The notes: generated by a model not told the origin, from the sequence alone. A stretch of 64,000 nucleotides of DNA from an uncultured Bacilli bacterium (GCA_934086145.1 CAKOHV010000005.1:8965-72964), one strand, 5' to 3'. Numbered from the stretch's first letter, positions 50,000-59,427 are shown. Numbers and translations are program-made.

Positions 50000-50360
50000 C
50001 AAATGAAGTACAAAATATAATTAGTTACTAAATCTATACCAAATTGCTATAATTAACTAAGCATACAAAAAAGCGAACAAACGTTGCGTCAGAAATAAAA
50101 AAAGTCAAAAAAAGCAAAATTTACTTAAAATTCTTTAAATTTTTAAATTTAACTAAAAAAACAAATTAATAATAATTAGAACATAAAAAACAAATTATCA
50201 ATTTAATGATCAACTGAGCAAAAGAAAAAACTTAAATCAACCAAAAAATCTTTTAATTTTTCGAAAATTATTTATTCGCATAATATATATTATGTTAACC
50301 GCGTAATAATTAAATTTTTTTAAGAATCACATAAAACTTATCGCCCTTTTTAAATCGTAA

Positions 50361-51086
50361 CTATACCGTAACTACAATAATTATAATTCCTAATAATATT
50401 CCCAAACACATTTCCTTGTTTTTCTTATAACTTAAAGCTTCTATAAAAATTTTATCTAAACTTAAAGTAATCATAATACCACTGGTAATCATTAATATAC
50501 CAGCTAACAAACTAGATGTAATCAAATCCTTTAAAAACAAAATTGATAACAAAGCGCCCATAACTTCCCCTAACCCACTTATAAACGTATACTTATAAGC
50601 TTTCCCTTTACTTTTCGTGGCATAGTAAATAGGCAATGCAATACAAATTCCTTCAGGAATATTATGTAACATAATCAAAACTGACATTTTCAAACCTAAT
50701 TTAACATTATTATAGGTTGTAATAGATGTAATAATCCCCTCTGGTAAATTATGGATAAATAACGTTATCATACTCAAAATCCCTATTTTATATAATTGAT
50801 TGCTATTTTTTATCCTTTTTTCTGTTACTGATACCAAGCAATATCCTCCCAGTAAACACAATAAAGCCTTAACAAAGATATAATTTGTTTTTGCCTCCTG
50901 CATTAATCGTAAAGACTCTGGAATCAAATCAAGGATTGAAATTAAAAACATCACAACAAAAGCTAACCCGAGGGAAAAAGCAAGTATCCTCCCCTGCTCT
51001 TTTGTCTTCACATATATTAAAAAAGTTCCCATCATCGTTGATAAACCTGCCAACGAAGAAATTATAATTATTAATAAATCATTCAT
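50361..51086 (-). CDS. ZIP-family metal transporter
   Basis: 241 aa with eight transmembrane helices. The ZIP metal-site motifs are FIHNLPEGI in helix 4 and MLHNIPEGI in helix 5, and HNLPEG/HNIPEG is the standard pair. Closest in style to ZupT-type importers of Zn, Mn or Fe. The family's usual long His loop is absent. Single gene with no metal-sensing repressor next to it. Confidence 0.9.
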   Translation of the reverse strand: MNDLLIIIISSLAGLSTMMGTFLIYVKTKEQGRILAFSLGLAFVVMFLISILDLIPESLRLMQEAKTNYIFVKALLCLLGGYCLVSVTEKRIKNSNQLYKIGILSMITLFIHNLPEGIITSITTYNNVKLGLKMSVLIMLHNIPEGICIALPIYYATKSKGKAYKYTFISGLGEVMGALLSILFLKDLITSSLLAGILMITSGIMITLSLDKIFIEALSYKKNKEMCLGILLGIIIIVVTV

Positions 51087-51175
51087 AATTAAATATATTT
51101 AATTTTTTTCAAATTTATGAAAATTAAATGAATAAAAGATATAATATCGTTAATAATATAACTGGGAGGGAAATT

Positions 51176-51289
51176 ATGAATAATAAAAATAAAAAAAGTT
51201 CTTGTAAGAATAATGCACAAAGTAAAGCTAAAGAATCTAAAGCTAGAGAATCAAAAACACAAGCACATAATGCAAATTCTTGTAAATAA
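51176..51289 (+). CDS. Small Lys/Ser/Cys-rich protein
   Basis: 37 aa: begins MNNKNKKSSCKNN and ends NANSCK, with an alternating KAKESKARESK middle. It has a strong Shine-Dalgarno (GGGAGGG), a likely -10 (GATATAAT near 51139) and a terminator 37 nt after the stop, so expression is probable. Composition (Asn, Gln, Ala, Lys, no hydrophobics) recalls small spore or coat-type proteins, but I do not recognise it. Confidence 0.6.
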   Translation: MNNKNKKSSCKNNAQSKAKESKARESKTQAHNANSCK

Positions 51290-51325
51290 GCAAGAACATA
51301 ATAACTTTGAACTATTAAATGTTCA

Positions 51326-51355
51326 AAAAAACTCGGTCAACACCGAGTTTTTTTA
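51326..51355. terminator. Bidirectional terminator
   Basis: AAAAACTCGGT and ACCGAGTTTTT form a strong 11-bp stem with CAAC loop, between the small gene and the convergent 51353-51985 gene. Confidence 0.9.
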
Positions 51356-51985
51356 AGAAACGCCATCCTTCTTACATAAAATAGATTCTTTAGTACCATC
51401 ACTACCTGTGTATGTACAAGTACAAATTCCATCACGACAACTCTCACATTCACTTGTTGCATTACACTTCTGCTCACGCGCTTCATCCTCATTTAAAGGA
51501 CGTTTGGCATTATTACTACTAATTATTTCTTGAATACTAGATATTTTATCTGTAATATTAGTTTTAATCATTTGATACGAATTTACATCGATAATTCGAT
51601 AACCGTCTATATCACGATAATTATATAATTTATCAATTTTAGGAATCAAGTCACTTAACTCATCAGCTTGTAACTTACATGCATTAACATTTCCTACATC
51701 ACAAACATATTTACTACTCAAAAAATCAAACCATTCAACTACTAAATCTTTACTATAAGCTTGAATTTCTTTTTTTCTTGTTTCATTGCCACCATATTTT
51801 TTAAACAATTCCGGAATAGGTTCCAAATCATTAACGTTTAACGACGTATAATATAAATCCAAAGCATTCTTTACATCTTGCTTATAATTATAAAACTTTG
51901 CCATATATAATTTAGAACCCAAGAAATAAAGAACAACTATTCCCACTATCAAAGCCCCTATTTTTAATATTTTTTTCTTATCCAT
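51353..51985 (-). CDS. Hypothetical membrane-anchored protein
   Basis: 210 aa. One N-terminal transmembrane helix (about residues 7-23, GALIVGIVVLYFLGS), a helical outer domain and a cysteine-rich C-terminus (CNATSECESCRDGICTCTY) with likely disulfides. Starts 5 nt after xerD ends; GAGTG lies upstream. No known family; co-transcribed with xerD. Confidence 0.65.
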   Translation of the reverse strand: MDKKKILKIGALIVGIVVLYFLGSKLYMAKFYNYKQDVKNALDLYYTSLNVNDLEPIPELFKKYGGNETRKKEIQAYSKDLVVEWFDFLSSKYVCDVGNVNACKLQADELSDLIPKIDKLYNYRDIDGYRIIDVNSYQMIKTNITDKISSIQEIISSNNAKRPLNEDEAREQKCNATSECESCRDGICTCTYTGSDGTKESILCKKDGVS

Positions 51986-51990
51986 ACCAA

Positions 51991-52878
51991 TCACTCTTTC
52001 TTATTTCGTGGATGACAACTATAATCATCTTTCAACTTTTCATTAACTAAATGGGCATATATCTGCGTTGTGGCAATATCCTCATGACCTAACAATTCTT
52101 GTATAATACGTAAATCAGCACCATGTTTCAACAAATGCGTCGCAAAAGAATGCCTTAAAACGTGAGGTGAAACATTTTTCTTAATCCCACATCGTTGACA
52201 CTCTTTCTTAATTATCTTAAAAAAAGCTTGTCGACTAATATTTTTATATAAATTACTAATAAATAAATAATCTGACATATGTTGATGTAATATCAAAGAC
52301 CGATACTGATTAATATAAAGTCGTAAATACTTCAAAGCAACATCTCCGAAAGGAACAATTCGTTCCTTGTTACCTTTTCCCATAACCCGAACAAAACAAT
52401 TAACTAAATCAACATCCGTAACTCTCAAATTACAAAGTTCACTTATTCTAAGTCCCGTTGCATAAAGTAATTCTAACATTGCCTTGTTACGATAATCATA
52501 CGGAGTTAAAAGCCTAATATCTAACAACAAATTAACTTCGTCCTCCGTCAAATAATTAGGTAAACGTTGCGGAATCTTCGGTAAAACAATGTTCAAACAT
52601 GGTGATGTCGCAATAACTTCTTCACGAAGTAAAAAATTATAAAAAGAACTTACTACTGTTATATGATGCGCTAGCGATCTAGCACTCAACTTATTAAACG
52701 AAGCAAAATACTTAATTAACTGATCATAAGTAACATTTAACAAATCACCATTAAAATATATATCTAGATCTTTCAAATCGTTATTATAACTAAGGACTGT
52801 ATTATCACTAAGTTTTCTTTCAAACATTAAATAATTAAAATATTTCTTAACATACTCACTTGGAACATACTCATCCAT
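51991..52878 (-). CDS. xerD: Site-specific tyrosine recombinase XerD
   Basis: Resolves chromosome dimers with XerC or as a single Xer protein. Catalytic residues are complete: Arg144 (ATGLRISEL), Lys168, His239 and Arg242 (SPHVLRHSF), His265 (LLGHEDIATTQ) and Tyr274. N-terminal SAM-like core-binding domain 10-100. 295 aa is standard. A chromosomal housekeeping Xer rather than a phage integrase is likely, because no phage genes or att repeats are adjacent. Confidence 0.92.
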   Translation of the reverse strand: MDEYVPSEYVKKYFNYLMFERKLSDNTVLSYNNDLKDLDIYFNGDLLNVTYDQLIKYFASFNKLSARSLAHHITVVSSFYNFLLREEVIATSPCLNIVLPKIPQRLPNYLTEDEVNLLLDIRLLTPYDYRNKAMLELLYATGLRISELCNLRVTDVDLVNCFVRVMGKGNKERIVPFGDVALKYLRLYINQYRSLILHQHMSDYLFISNLYKNISRQAFFKIIKKECQRCGIKKNVSPHVLRHSFATHLLKHGADLRIIQELLGHEDIATTQIYAHLVNEKLKDDYSCHPRNKKE

Positions 52879-52999
52879 CTAGCATCACCATACTATATAA
52901 ATTATATAAAAAATATCATAAAAAGTAAAACAAAAAATAGCTTAAAACTAATCTTCTAAGAATATAATAAATACTTTTTTCCCACCTTTTCAAATAATT

Positions 53000-53008
53000 T
53001 GCTATAAT
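53000..53008 (+). promoter_or_regulatory. Extended -10 promoter of rarA
   Basis: TGCTATAAT, 16 nt before the rarA start. Confidence 0.5.
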
Positions 53009-53024
53009 AAAAAAAGGTGAAATT

Positions 53025-54224
53025 ATGGAAGTATTAGCAGATAAATTAAGACCCAAAAACATTGATGAAATAATCGGTCAACAACACCTAGTTGGTGAAA
53101 ATAAAATCATTCGCAATTTAGTTGAAAATAACCATTTAGTTAGTATGATCTTATATGGCAAACCAGGCATCGGAAAAACTAGTATTGCTAATGCTATATG
53201 TAATCAAATTAATAAACCTTTTCGCATGCTAAATGCTACAATTAATAATAAACAAGACTTTGATATCGTAATTGAAGAAGCCAAAATGTATGGAGAAATT
53301 GTCGTTATAATGGATGAAATACATCGTTTAAATAAAGATAAACAAGATTTACTTCTTCCATATATTGAAAATGGTTTAATAATTTTAATTGGTATGACGA
53401 CATCTAATCCGTATCATAAGATAAATCCCGCCATCCGTAGTCGTTGTCAAATTTTTGAATTAAAAGAATTAACTACGGAAGATATCATGACAGGCCTTAC
53501 TAGAGCCTGCAAATACCTTAATGGAATCAAATTAGATGAAAATGCTAAAAAAACTATTGCCAAATTATCATCTGGTGACTTAAGAAATGCTCTTAATTTA
53601 CTTGATGTTGCTTATTATAGTACTAATGATAAACATGTTACCTTACAAATCGTTCAAGCTATTAATGCTAAAGCAATTTTCTTTAGTGACTCCAATGAAG
53701 ATGGACATTATGATTGTCTTTCTGGTTTACAAAAATCAATTCGTGGCTCAGACGTTGATGCCTCCCTTCATTACTTAGCTCGTTTAATCGAAGAAGGTGA
53801 CTTAGATAGCATTTATCGCCGCTTAAGTGTCATCGTTTACGAAGATATAGGTCTAGCCAATCCAGCCATGGGTCCTAAAGTAATGGCCGCAATCAGTGCA
53901 GCCGAATTAGTTGGGCTACCAGAAGCTCGTATTCCTCTTGGTACCGTTGTTGTCGAAATGGCCTTAAGTCCTAAAAGTAATAGTGCTCACATCGCCCTAG
54001 ATGCCGCTTTAGAAGATATTGAACAAGGTAATACTGGAAATCTTCCTAACCATATTAAAACTAATAGCCCTCTTTATAAATATCCTCATGATTATCCTAA
54101 CTCATGGGTAAAACAACAATACCTTCCTGACAACATCAAAAACCGCGTTTATTACCATGCTAAAAATAACAAATATGAAGCCAACTTAAATAAATTACAT
54201 AAAGAAATGAAAGGTGAAAAATAA
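53025..54224 (+). CDS. rarA: Replication-associated recombination protein RarA (MgsA)
   Basis: AAA+ clamp-loader-like ATPase that acts at stalled forks. N-terminal LADKLRPKNIDEIIGQQHLVG, Walker A GKPGIGKTSI, Walker B VVIMDEIHRL, sensor RSRCQIFEL; the C-terminal tetramerisation part has YEDIGLANPAMG and a LPEARIPLG segment. 399 aa. GpsA start overlaps its stop (TAATG). rarA, tcdA, 6S RNA and aspS also lie together in Bacillus. Confidence 0.93.
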   Translation: MEVLADKLRPKNIDEIIGQQHLVGENKIIRNLVENNHLVSMILYGKPGIGKTSIANAICNQINKPFRMLNATINNKQDFDIVIEEAKMYGEIVVIMDEIHRLNKDKQDLLLPYIENGLIILIGMTTSNPYHKINPAIRSRCQIFELKELTTEDIMTGLTRACKYLNGIKLDENAKKTIAKLSSGDLRNALNLLDVAYYSTNDKHVTLQIVQAINAKAIFFSDSNEDGHYDCLSGLQKSIRGSDVDASLHYLARLIEEGDLDSIYRRLSVIVYEDIGLANPAMGPKVMAAISAAELVGLPEARIPLGTVVVEMALSPKSNSAHIALDAALEDIEQGNTGNLPNHIKTNSPLYKYPHDYPNSWVKQQYLPDNIKNRVYYHAKNNKYEANLNKLHKEMKGEK

Positions 54225-55201
54225 TGAAAATAGCTTTAATTGGAACCGGAGTTTATGGCTTAGCTATGGCTCTAATGATAAATAAAAATGAACCCAATAT
54301 TATTATGTGGTCTGAATCACAAGAACGCTACCAAAAATACCTAGAAGATGGTTGTATCAAAGATATTATTCCTAATATAAGTGCTCCATCTAATATAAAA
54401 TTAACTTGTTCATACGAAGAAGCTACCAAAGGAGCCAATGTTGTTTTCATCATCTCAACAGCAACTTTTGTTAATGCTATTTGTTCTGAAATTAATCAAT
54501 TTATAACCGAAGACACCGTTATTTGCATTGCTTCTAAGGGCATTGAAAATCATAGTTGTCGTTTCTTAAGTGACATTGCCTATCAAACCTTAAAAACTAA
54601 ATACATTGCGGTCATATCAGGTCCATCATTTGCTATTGATATGGTAAATAACAATCCTATCGGCCTATCTATTGCTTCTAAAGAAGAAAAAGCCATTAAT
54701 ACCATCAAACAAATTCTTGCCAGCGATACAATTAAACTAAGAGAAACTAAAGACTTAATTGGCATTCAGATTTGTGGTAGCATCAAAAATGTCATTGCTG
54801 TCGCCTCTGGTATTCTAAATGGCTTAAACTATCCTGAATCAACCCAATGTTTCCTAATAACTGAAGCCTTAAATGATATCAAGAACCTTATTACAGCCCT
54901 AGGTGGCAATCCCAAAACAATTAATTCCTTTGCCGGTGTTGGCGATCTTATCTTAACTTGTACTTCCACCAAAAGTAGAAACTACAGCTTTGGCAAATTC
55001 ATTGGTCAAGGAGCTACTAAAGAAGAAAAAGAATCATACTTAAAAGAACATACAGTTGAAGGATACTATACCTTAAAAAGCATCTACAAACTTGTTCAAA
55101 CTCAAAATATTGAAATGCCAATCATTGACTTAATATATAAAATAATAATTAACGATGAAGACCCACAAGAATTAATAAGTTTTTTAATCAACAAAAAATA
55201 A
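54224..55201 (+). CDS. gpsA: Glycerol-3-phosphate dehydrogenase [NAD(P)+]
   Basis: Makes sn-glycerol-3-phosphate from DHAP for phospholipid synthesis. Rossmann motif IGTGVYGLAMA at the N-terminus, SKGIE, VISGPSFA, KNVIAVASGILNGL (catalytic Lys region) and GVGDLILTCTS-RNYSFG. 325 aa is normal. Start codon overlaps the rarA stop. Closed by a terminator. Confidence 0.95.
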   Translation: MKIALIGTGVYGLAMALMINKNEPNIIMWSESQERYQKYLEDGCIKDIIPNISAPSNIKLTCSYEEATKGANVVFIISTATFVNAICSEINQFITEDTVICIASKGIENHSCRFLSDIAYQTLKTKYIAVISGPSFAIDMVNNNPIGLSIASKEEKAINTIKQILASDTIKLRETKDLIGIQICGSIKNVIAVASGILNGLNYPESTQCFLITEALNDIKNLITALGGNPKTINSFAGVGDLILTCTSTKSRNYSFGKFIGQGATKEEKESYLKEHTVEGYYTLKSIYKLVQTQNIEMPIIDLIYKIIINDEDPQELISFLINKK

Positions 55202-55233
55202 GATTACGATACCTCAATAATCTTATTTTTTTA
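55198..55233. terminator. Terminator between convergent gpsA and 55242 genes
   Basis: ATAAGATTA and TAATCTTAT pair around an 11-nt loop, with a following T-run on the plus strand. Confidence 0.75.
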
Positions 55234-55241
55234 TATCCAAA

Positions 55242-55451
55242 TTACTTTTCTTCTTCCGTATTATCATCTTTCGCAATTTCTAAGTAATTATCAATAATTT
55301 GTTTTATTTCATCTTTTTCTTCATCTGTTTTGGCATTTGAAAGTAAAAAATCTAAATACGTTGTTTTTTCACAAAATGTTAAATCAGGATTCATAAGAGT
55401 ACTATCTTTTAATACCTCAGAAACATTTTCCAATTCTTCTTTTTCCTCCAT
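55242..55451 (-). CDS. Small acidic hypothetical protein
   Basis: 69 aa, highly acidic and helical (MEEKEELENVSEVL... and EEKDEIKQIIDNYLEIAK). No family recognised. It starts 5 nt after the tcdA stop with GGAAGTGA upstream, so it is translated from the same message as tcdA. Confidence 0.6.
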   Translation of the reverse strand: MEEKEELENVSEVLKDSTLMNPDLTFCEKTTYLDFLLSNAKTDEEKDEIKQIIDNYLEIAKDDNTEEEK

Positions 55452-55456
55452 TTAAA

Positions 55457-56143
55457 TCACTTCCTATACTTTATTATATCATTAAATACATAACTTGCTA
55501 AGCATAAACCAGCAGTATTTGGTACAAAACAAGTAGAACCAGGTGTTCTAACATGCGTTTTAACGGGAATCTCGGTTGAAGTAACAACTGGTAACTTATA
55601 AGAAATTTTATTATCTCTAAGTAACTTACGCATTACCTTAGCTAAAGGATCATAATTTGTCTGCCATATATTACTTATTACAACCTTTGTTGGATCTAGA
55701 CGATTACCAGTTCCCATTGCACTAATTATCTTTATTTTATACTCTAAAGCTTTTTTTATCAATAATAATTTAGTTGAAACTGTATCACAACAATCAATAA
55801 TATAATCAAAATTAGCAAAGTTTTCTATTTGATCAAAATTAGCTTCATTTAAAAACATTTTATATTCTATAACATTAACATCCAGATTAATATCTAAAGC
55901 TCTTCTTGCTGCCTCTGAAGCCTTAAAATTACCTATATTCTTAGCATTAGACAAAAGTTGTCTATTTAAATTAGACTTATCAAAACAATCACCATCTATA
56001 ACTGTAATATTCTTAAAGCCCGATCTAACTAATGCTTCAAAACAAGCTCCACCTACGCCACCAACGCCAACAATTAAAATAGCTTTCGTCCCAATAGTTT
56101 CTAAATCATCATCGCTAATCAATAATTTCAATCGATCAAACAT
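55457..56143 (-). CDS. tcdA: tRNA threonylcarbamoyladenosine dehydratase TcdA
   Basis: E1-like ThiF-family enzyme that cyclises t6A to ct6A at tRNA position 37. ATP-binding VGVGGVGGACFEALVRSG, DGDCFDKSNLNRQL and the DYIIDCCDTVSTK cysteine region are visible. 228 aa fits TcdA (about 250). It is Bacillus yrvM by position: next to rarA and 6S RNA. Confidence 0.9.
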   Translation of the reverse strand: MFDRLKLLISDDDLETIGTKAILIVGVGGVGGACFEALVRSGFKNITVIDGDCFDKSNLNRQLLSNAKNIGNFKASEAARRALDINLDVNVIEYKMFLNEANFDQIENFANFDYIIDCCDTVSTKLLLIKKALEYKIKIISAMGTGNRLDPTKVVISNIWQTNYDPLAKVMRKLLRDNKISYKLPVVTSTEIPVKTHVRTPGSTCFVPNTAGLCLASYVFNDIIKYRK

Positions 56144-56250
56144 AAAAAACCACCACCAAAATTATATCATACTTTAAAAAATGAACAAATAAAAAGTATA
56201 ATAATCATTCTTATCTTAAATAACTATTACACTTCGAAATCCAAAATAAT

Positions 56251-56421
56251 ACTCAAGTAAGTACTTGCTGTGATAAAAAACCTGCACCAAACAGGTGGGC
56301 ATCACATGATTTGCTTTAGGATCCCTACACTTAAAAAGCAAGGTCTTCAACACCACAACTCAATTAGATTCCCTTATAATCACTTACTCGGTTTTTATAA
56401 TACAAATACTTTAACTTGAGT
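56251..56421 (-). ncRNA. ssrS: 6S RNA
   Basis: About 171 nt on the minus strand forming a rod. The ends pair (ACUCAAGU with ACUUGAGU, then AAAGUAUUUG with CAAGUACUU), followed by AUAAAAACC with GGUUUUUUAU, a central bubble, and an apical stem (UUGCUUU with AAAGCAA). The 3' bubble side holds the small hairpin CACC-UGUUU-GGUG (56285-56297) typical of 6S RNA. A TATAAT -10 lies at 56428-56433. 6S RNA mimics an open promoter and sequesters sigma-A polymerase. Position next to tcdA matches Bacillus bsrA. Confidence 0.83.
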
Positions 56422-56440
56422 AATTAAATTATATCATAAA

Positions 56441-56470
56441 AAAACAAATAGTACTACACTATTTGTTCTT
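56441..56470 (-). terminator. Terminator of the HerA-like gene
   Basis: On the minus strand AACAAATAGT and ACTATTTGTT pair and run into seven T residues. It also overlaps the upstream part of the 6S promoter. Confidence 0.8.
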
Positions 56471-56492
56471 TTTACACTTTTTATGTCAACCA

Positions 56493-58430
56493 TTAAGCAA
56501 CTGGCGGCATTATTGTTGGTTTAATAGTATTATTAGCTTGATGATTTGGACCAACACCATACATTACTACATTAGGATTGTTAGGATTTGTATTAGGATA
56601 AGCTCCCGCATTCGCTATTGGTACTGCTCCTCCTGGATTTCCAGGATTTCCTGTATTTCCCGCAGCCGTACTAACGCCTTGAATACGCCAACAATTATTA
56701 ACATCACAAGAGTTAGAGTTAGGAGCTGGATTAGGCATTTCCATTTTTATAACCATCGGTAATTTAAAGGCGCCACCAAACCCAACACAGTTACCTGGTT
56801 GCAATATTTTTTGTTTTTCAATAACATCAGCAGAAATATTAGGTAACATTGTTCTAATATACTCAATATCACGTGGATGGGTCATCTTAAAAATTAAGAA
56901 ATTACTACATTGGGCAATAACTGTTTCACTAATTTCAACTGGTCTTTGCGAAATAATATTAAGTAAAACTCCATACTTACGACCTTCCTTAGCAATACGA
57001 TCAAAGATATTATAACCAATTAAGAAAACATCGGCATCTTTTTGAACATATCGGTGAGCTTCTTCCAAAAATAAGTGAAATGGTATTGAAGCTCTTTGCT
57101 TACGGCTCTTCGCAAAGTCAAAGAATATTCTGGCCATTATTTTAACAATAATTTTAGCTTGTGTATCATCAATATCTTCCAAATTTATATTAATTACTTG
57201 CGCTTTTTTCCCCTTATAAGCTACTAAACTAGCAATATATGATTCCATAGAAATATAATTATCTACACGATATATATTAGCAATACGACTATTTATAATC
57301 GCTTCTAATCTTACTTTTAATAACATTGAATCATCATATAATTGTTGGTTATTTTGAAAACCTTCACTAATTAAAGTAAATTCCAAAGCTTGTGCAAATT
57401 CTCTTATTGTATAAAAAGCATTAAGTGGTTCTTCCGTCATTTCCAAATCTTCATCAACATGTCTTAGAATATATTCTGTAATCAAAACAGACTCACCAAA
57501 ATTACCATTACTATCTATTTCAAAACATTCTGATAAGGTTCTAGTATATCCTAATCCTTGAATAGTACTATCAAAATTAAAATCATTAGTATGACAAACT
57601 TCTAATACTTTAAAGATATCATTTTTCTTATTAGCCGTAATTTGATTACTATATAAAATAGCAATTAGGGCTTTAGCTATTAAGTGATTTTTATATTTTT
57701 CTGCCACTTCATCATCTTTACTAAAGATTCTTGTTAATTTTAAAGCACGTTCCAAAATAGGAATTTGACTATGTTTATCACATTGTAGCATTATTGTTAA
57801 GTCATCTAAATTTAATAAATGAAAAGGTATATGTAATTCCGTATCATTTTCATCTTGAACATTAGTTGTAATAAATTTATAACTATAATTAGGATTATAA
57901 ACGTCTAGTCTACTGAAGGCTGTTTTATATTCGCCATAAGCATCAAAGATGAATATATTAGCATTATAAGATACTAGTTTAGGGTTAGCAAAGATATTTT
58001 GGACTATTCTTGCTACGCCACAAGATTTACCGGAACCAGTATTTCCAAAAACTGCCATATGATTAGCAAACAGATTATTGATATCTGCACAAACTTCATA
58101 TCCTTTATAAATTGAGCTAGTTCCTACTTTAAAGGTTGTATCATCATATGTTCCAACAATAGCTTTTAATTCTTTATCATTAATTGTTCTAATTACACTA
58201 GACATAACTGGTTTTCTGATAACACCACTTACGTATTTTCCATCATGAAATTCACCTAAAAAACGAATTTTAATAACTTGGTCATTAACTTCTTCGACTT
58301 CGCCTAATATCAATTGATCAGGTGCTTCAAAAACAACATGAACATTCATCAAATCGCCCATTTCTTCAGCTGAAGCAATTGACTCAACGTGTGCTGTATT
58401 CTCCGCAATAAACTTTATCTTTCCAAACAT
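56493..58430 (-). CDS. HerA-type hexameric ATPase (DUF87)
   Basis: 645 aa. An N-terminal HAS-barrel (about 1-85), then the HerA/FtsK-like ATPase: Walker A GNTGSGKSCGV near 145, Walker B FHLFLEEAHRYV, and NIISQRPVEIS. The C-terminal ~75 residues are Pro/Asn/Gly-rich and disordered. HerA proteins translocate DNA, usually with the nuclease NurA, and also occur in defence systems. No NurA, SIR2 or nuclease is adjacent. I start at MFGKIKF (58430, AGAGGTG upstream). The gene is flanked by terminators. Confidence 0.82.
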   Translation of the reverse strand: MFGKIKFIAENTAHVESIASAEEMGDLMNVHVVFEAPDQLILGEVEEVNDQVIKIRFLGEFHDGKYVSGVIRKPVMSSVIRTINDKELKAIVGTYDDTTFKVGTSSIYKGYEVCADINNLFANHMAVFGNTGSGKSCGVARIVQNIFANPKLVSYNANIFIFDAYGEYKTAFSRLDVYNPNYSYKFITTNVQDENDTELHIPFHLLNLDDLTIMLQCDKHSQIPILERALKLTRIFSKDDEVAEKYKNHLIAKALIAILYSNQITANKKNDIFKVLEVCHTNDFNFDSTIQGLGYTRTLSECFEIDSNGNFGESVLITEYILRHVDEDLEMTEEPLNAFYTIREFAQALEFTLISEGFQNNQQLYDDSMLLKVRLEAIINSRIANIYRVDNYISMESYIASLVAYKGKKAQVININLEDIDDTQAKIIVKIMARIFFDFAKSRKQRASIPFHLFLEEAHRYVQKDADVFLIGYNIFDRIAKEGRKYGVLLNIISQRPVEISETVIAQCSNFLIFKMTHPRDIEYIRTMLPNISADVIEKQKILQPGNCVGFGGAFKLPMVIKMEMPNPAPNSNSCDVNNCWRIQGVSTAAGNTGNPGNPGGAVPIANAGAYPNTNPNNPNVVMYGVGPNHQANNTIKPTIMPPVA

Positions 58431-58516
58431 TCCAACACCTCTTCTATTATACATAATACTATCTTATCACAAATCAACCAATAATTAAATCCTAATTATT
58501 TTAGAATATTTAATTT

Positions 58517-58541
58517 CACAAAAAAACTCCCGTAGGAGTCT
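58517..58541 (-). terminator. Terminator of the 58547-59365 gene
   Basis: On the minus strand AGACTCC-TACG-GGAGTTTTTTT forms a compact hairpin with T-run. Confidence 0.8.
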
Positions 58542-58546
58542 TACTC

Positions 58547-59365
58547 TTATAAAGTCTTCTTTTGTTGTTTCTTTAAATAATTTAAATGTTTTTGATAATG
58601 AAAATTATTTTGATAAATCAAACCACTTTCACTATCATATATAGCCCCATATTCATCAATATAATTTTCTAATGGTTGCTTAACTTTTGTTTCATCAAAA
58701 ACACGAATTTTTTCATTAAAATCAAGTGTTGTATAATTAGGTATTTCCCCTTCACTCAAAGCCTTAAAATATTGTTCTGGACTAAAATAATCTGGATTAG
58801 CAACCTCTCTATAGCATCCACATTCCATTAAAAGATCTTCTTTAGAAATAGTTGCTTCATTTAATGGGACATCTTGATCTTTAAAACGTTCTGCCATAGC
58901 TATAAGGGCTACACTAGCTTTTCTCCCCATTCCTGATGCATAAATATTAATACAACCAGAGTGATAACCTAAAAGATAACGATAATCTTTTTTTATTTCC
59001 TCTAAAATTAGTTTATTTTCTAAAGATAAACCATCTATTTTTAATTCAATCCACGCATTTGTATCCATTGGATCACTACACATAAAAGTATAAATATTTT
59101 TATCCCATAAAATTTGACAAGCTTTAAGACATTCACGAATAACATATTGCTCTGGATTTTCTTCAACCATTTGTTGAGAAACACGAGGCTCTCCTTTATA
59201 CTTTTTACTAACTAATGTCCTTTTACCAGCAAGAACTCCAGCTGTATAACGTACTTTTTCAATTAAATTATTTTTTAATATCGAAACATAACTTTTAATA
59301 TAATTTTTTAAACTTGGATCTTCTTGCAAAGCCATCTCTAAGCGTATTCTATTAAAATCATTCAT
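58547..59365 (-). CDS. Hypothetical soluble protein
   Basis: 272 aa, mixed helix and strand, no membrane segments. Not recognised. Patterns include YVIRECLKACQILWDKNIYTFMCS, then DGLSLENKLILEEIKKDY and a cysteine pair (MECGCYREV). The block around CSDPMDTNAWIELKIDGL could be an enzyme-like fold. GGGGG lies 7 nt before the start. Flanked by terminators on both sides, so it is a single-gene unit between gatB and the HerA gene. Confidence 0.65.
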   Translation of the reverse strand: MNDFNRIRLEMALQEDPSLKNYIKSYVSILKNNLIEKVRYTAGVLAGKRTLVSKKYKGEPRVSQQMVEENPEQYVIRECLKACQILWDKNIYTFMCSDPMDTNAWIELKIDGLSLENKLILEEIKKDYRYLLGYHSGCINIYASGMGRKASVALIAMAERFKDQDVPLNEATISKEDLLMECGCYREVANPDYFSPEQYFKALSEGEIPNYTTLDFNEKIRVFDETKVKQPLENYIDEYGAIYDSESGLIYQNNFHYQKHLNYLKKQQKKTL

Positions 59366-59427
59366 ATTTATTTCCCCCTGCTAAAAATATAACAAACATA
59401 GTTTATTTTGGCAAATTTTCATCAAAA

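Noticed and set aside
49799..50002. Open 67-aa reading frame on the minus strand across the twin repeats
   Set aside because: No Shine-Dalgarno, odd composition, and it is created by the repeat arms read through; better explained as structured non-coding DNA.
51991..52878. Phage or transposon integrase
   Set aside because: Full Xer signature, housekeeping neighbours, and no phage genes or attachment repeats nearby; called XerD.
56493..58430. HerA-SIR2 or HerA-DUF4297 defence system
   Set aside because: No SIR2, DUF4297 or nuclease domain is visible in the neighbouring genes.
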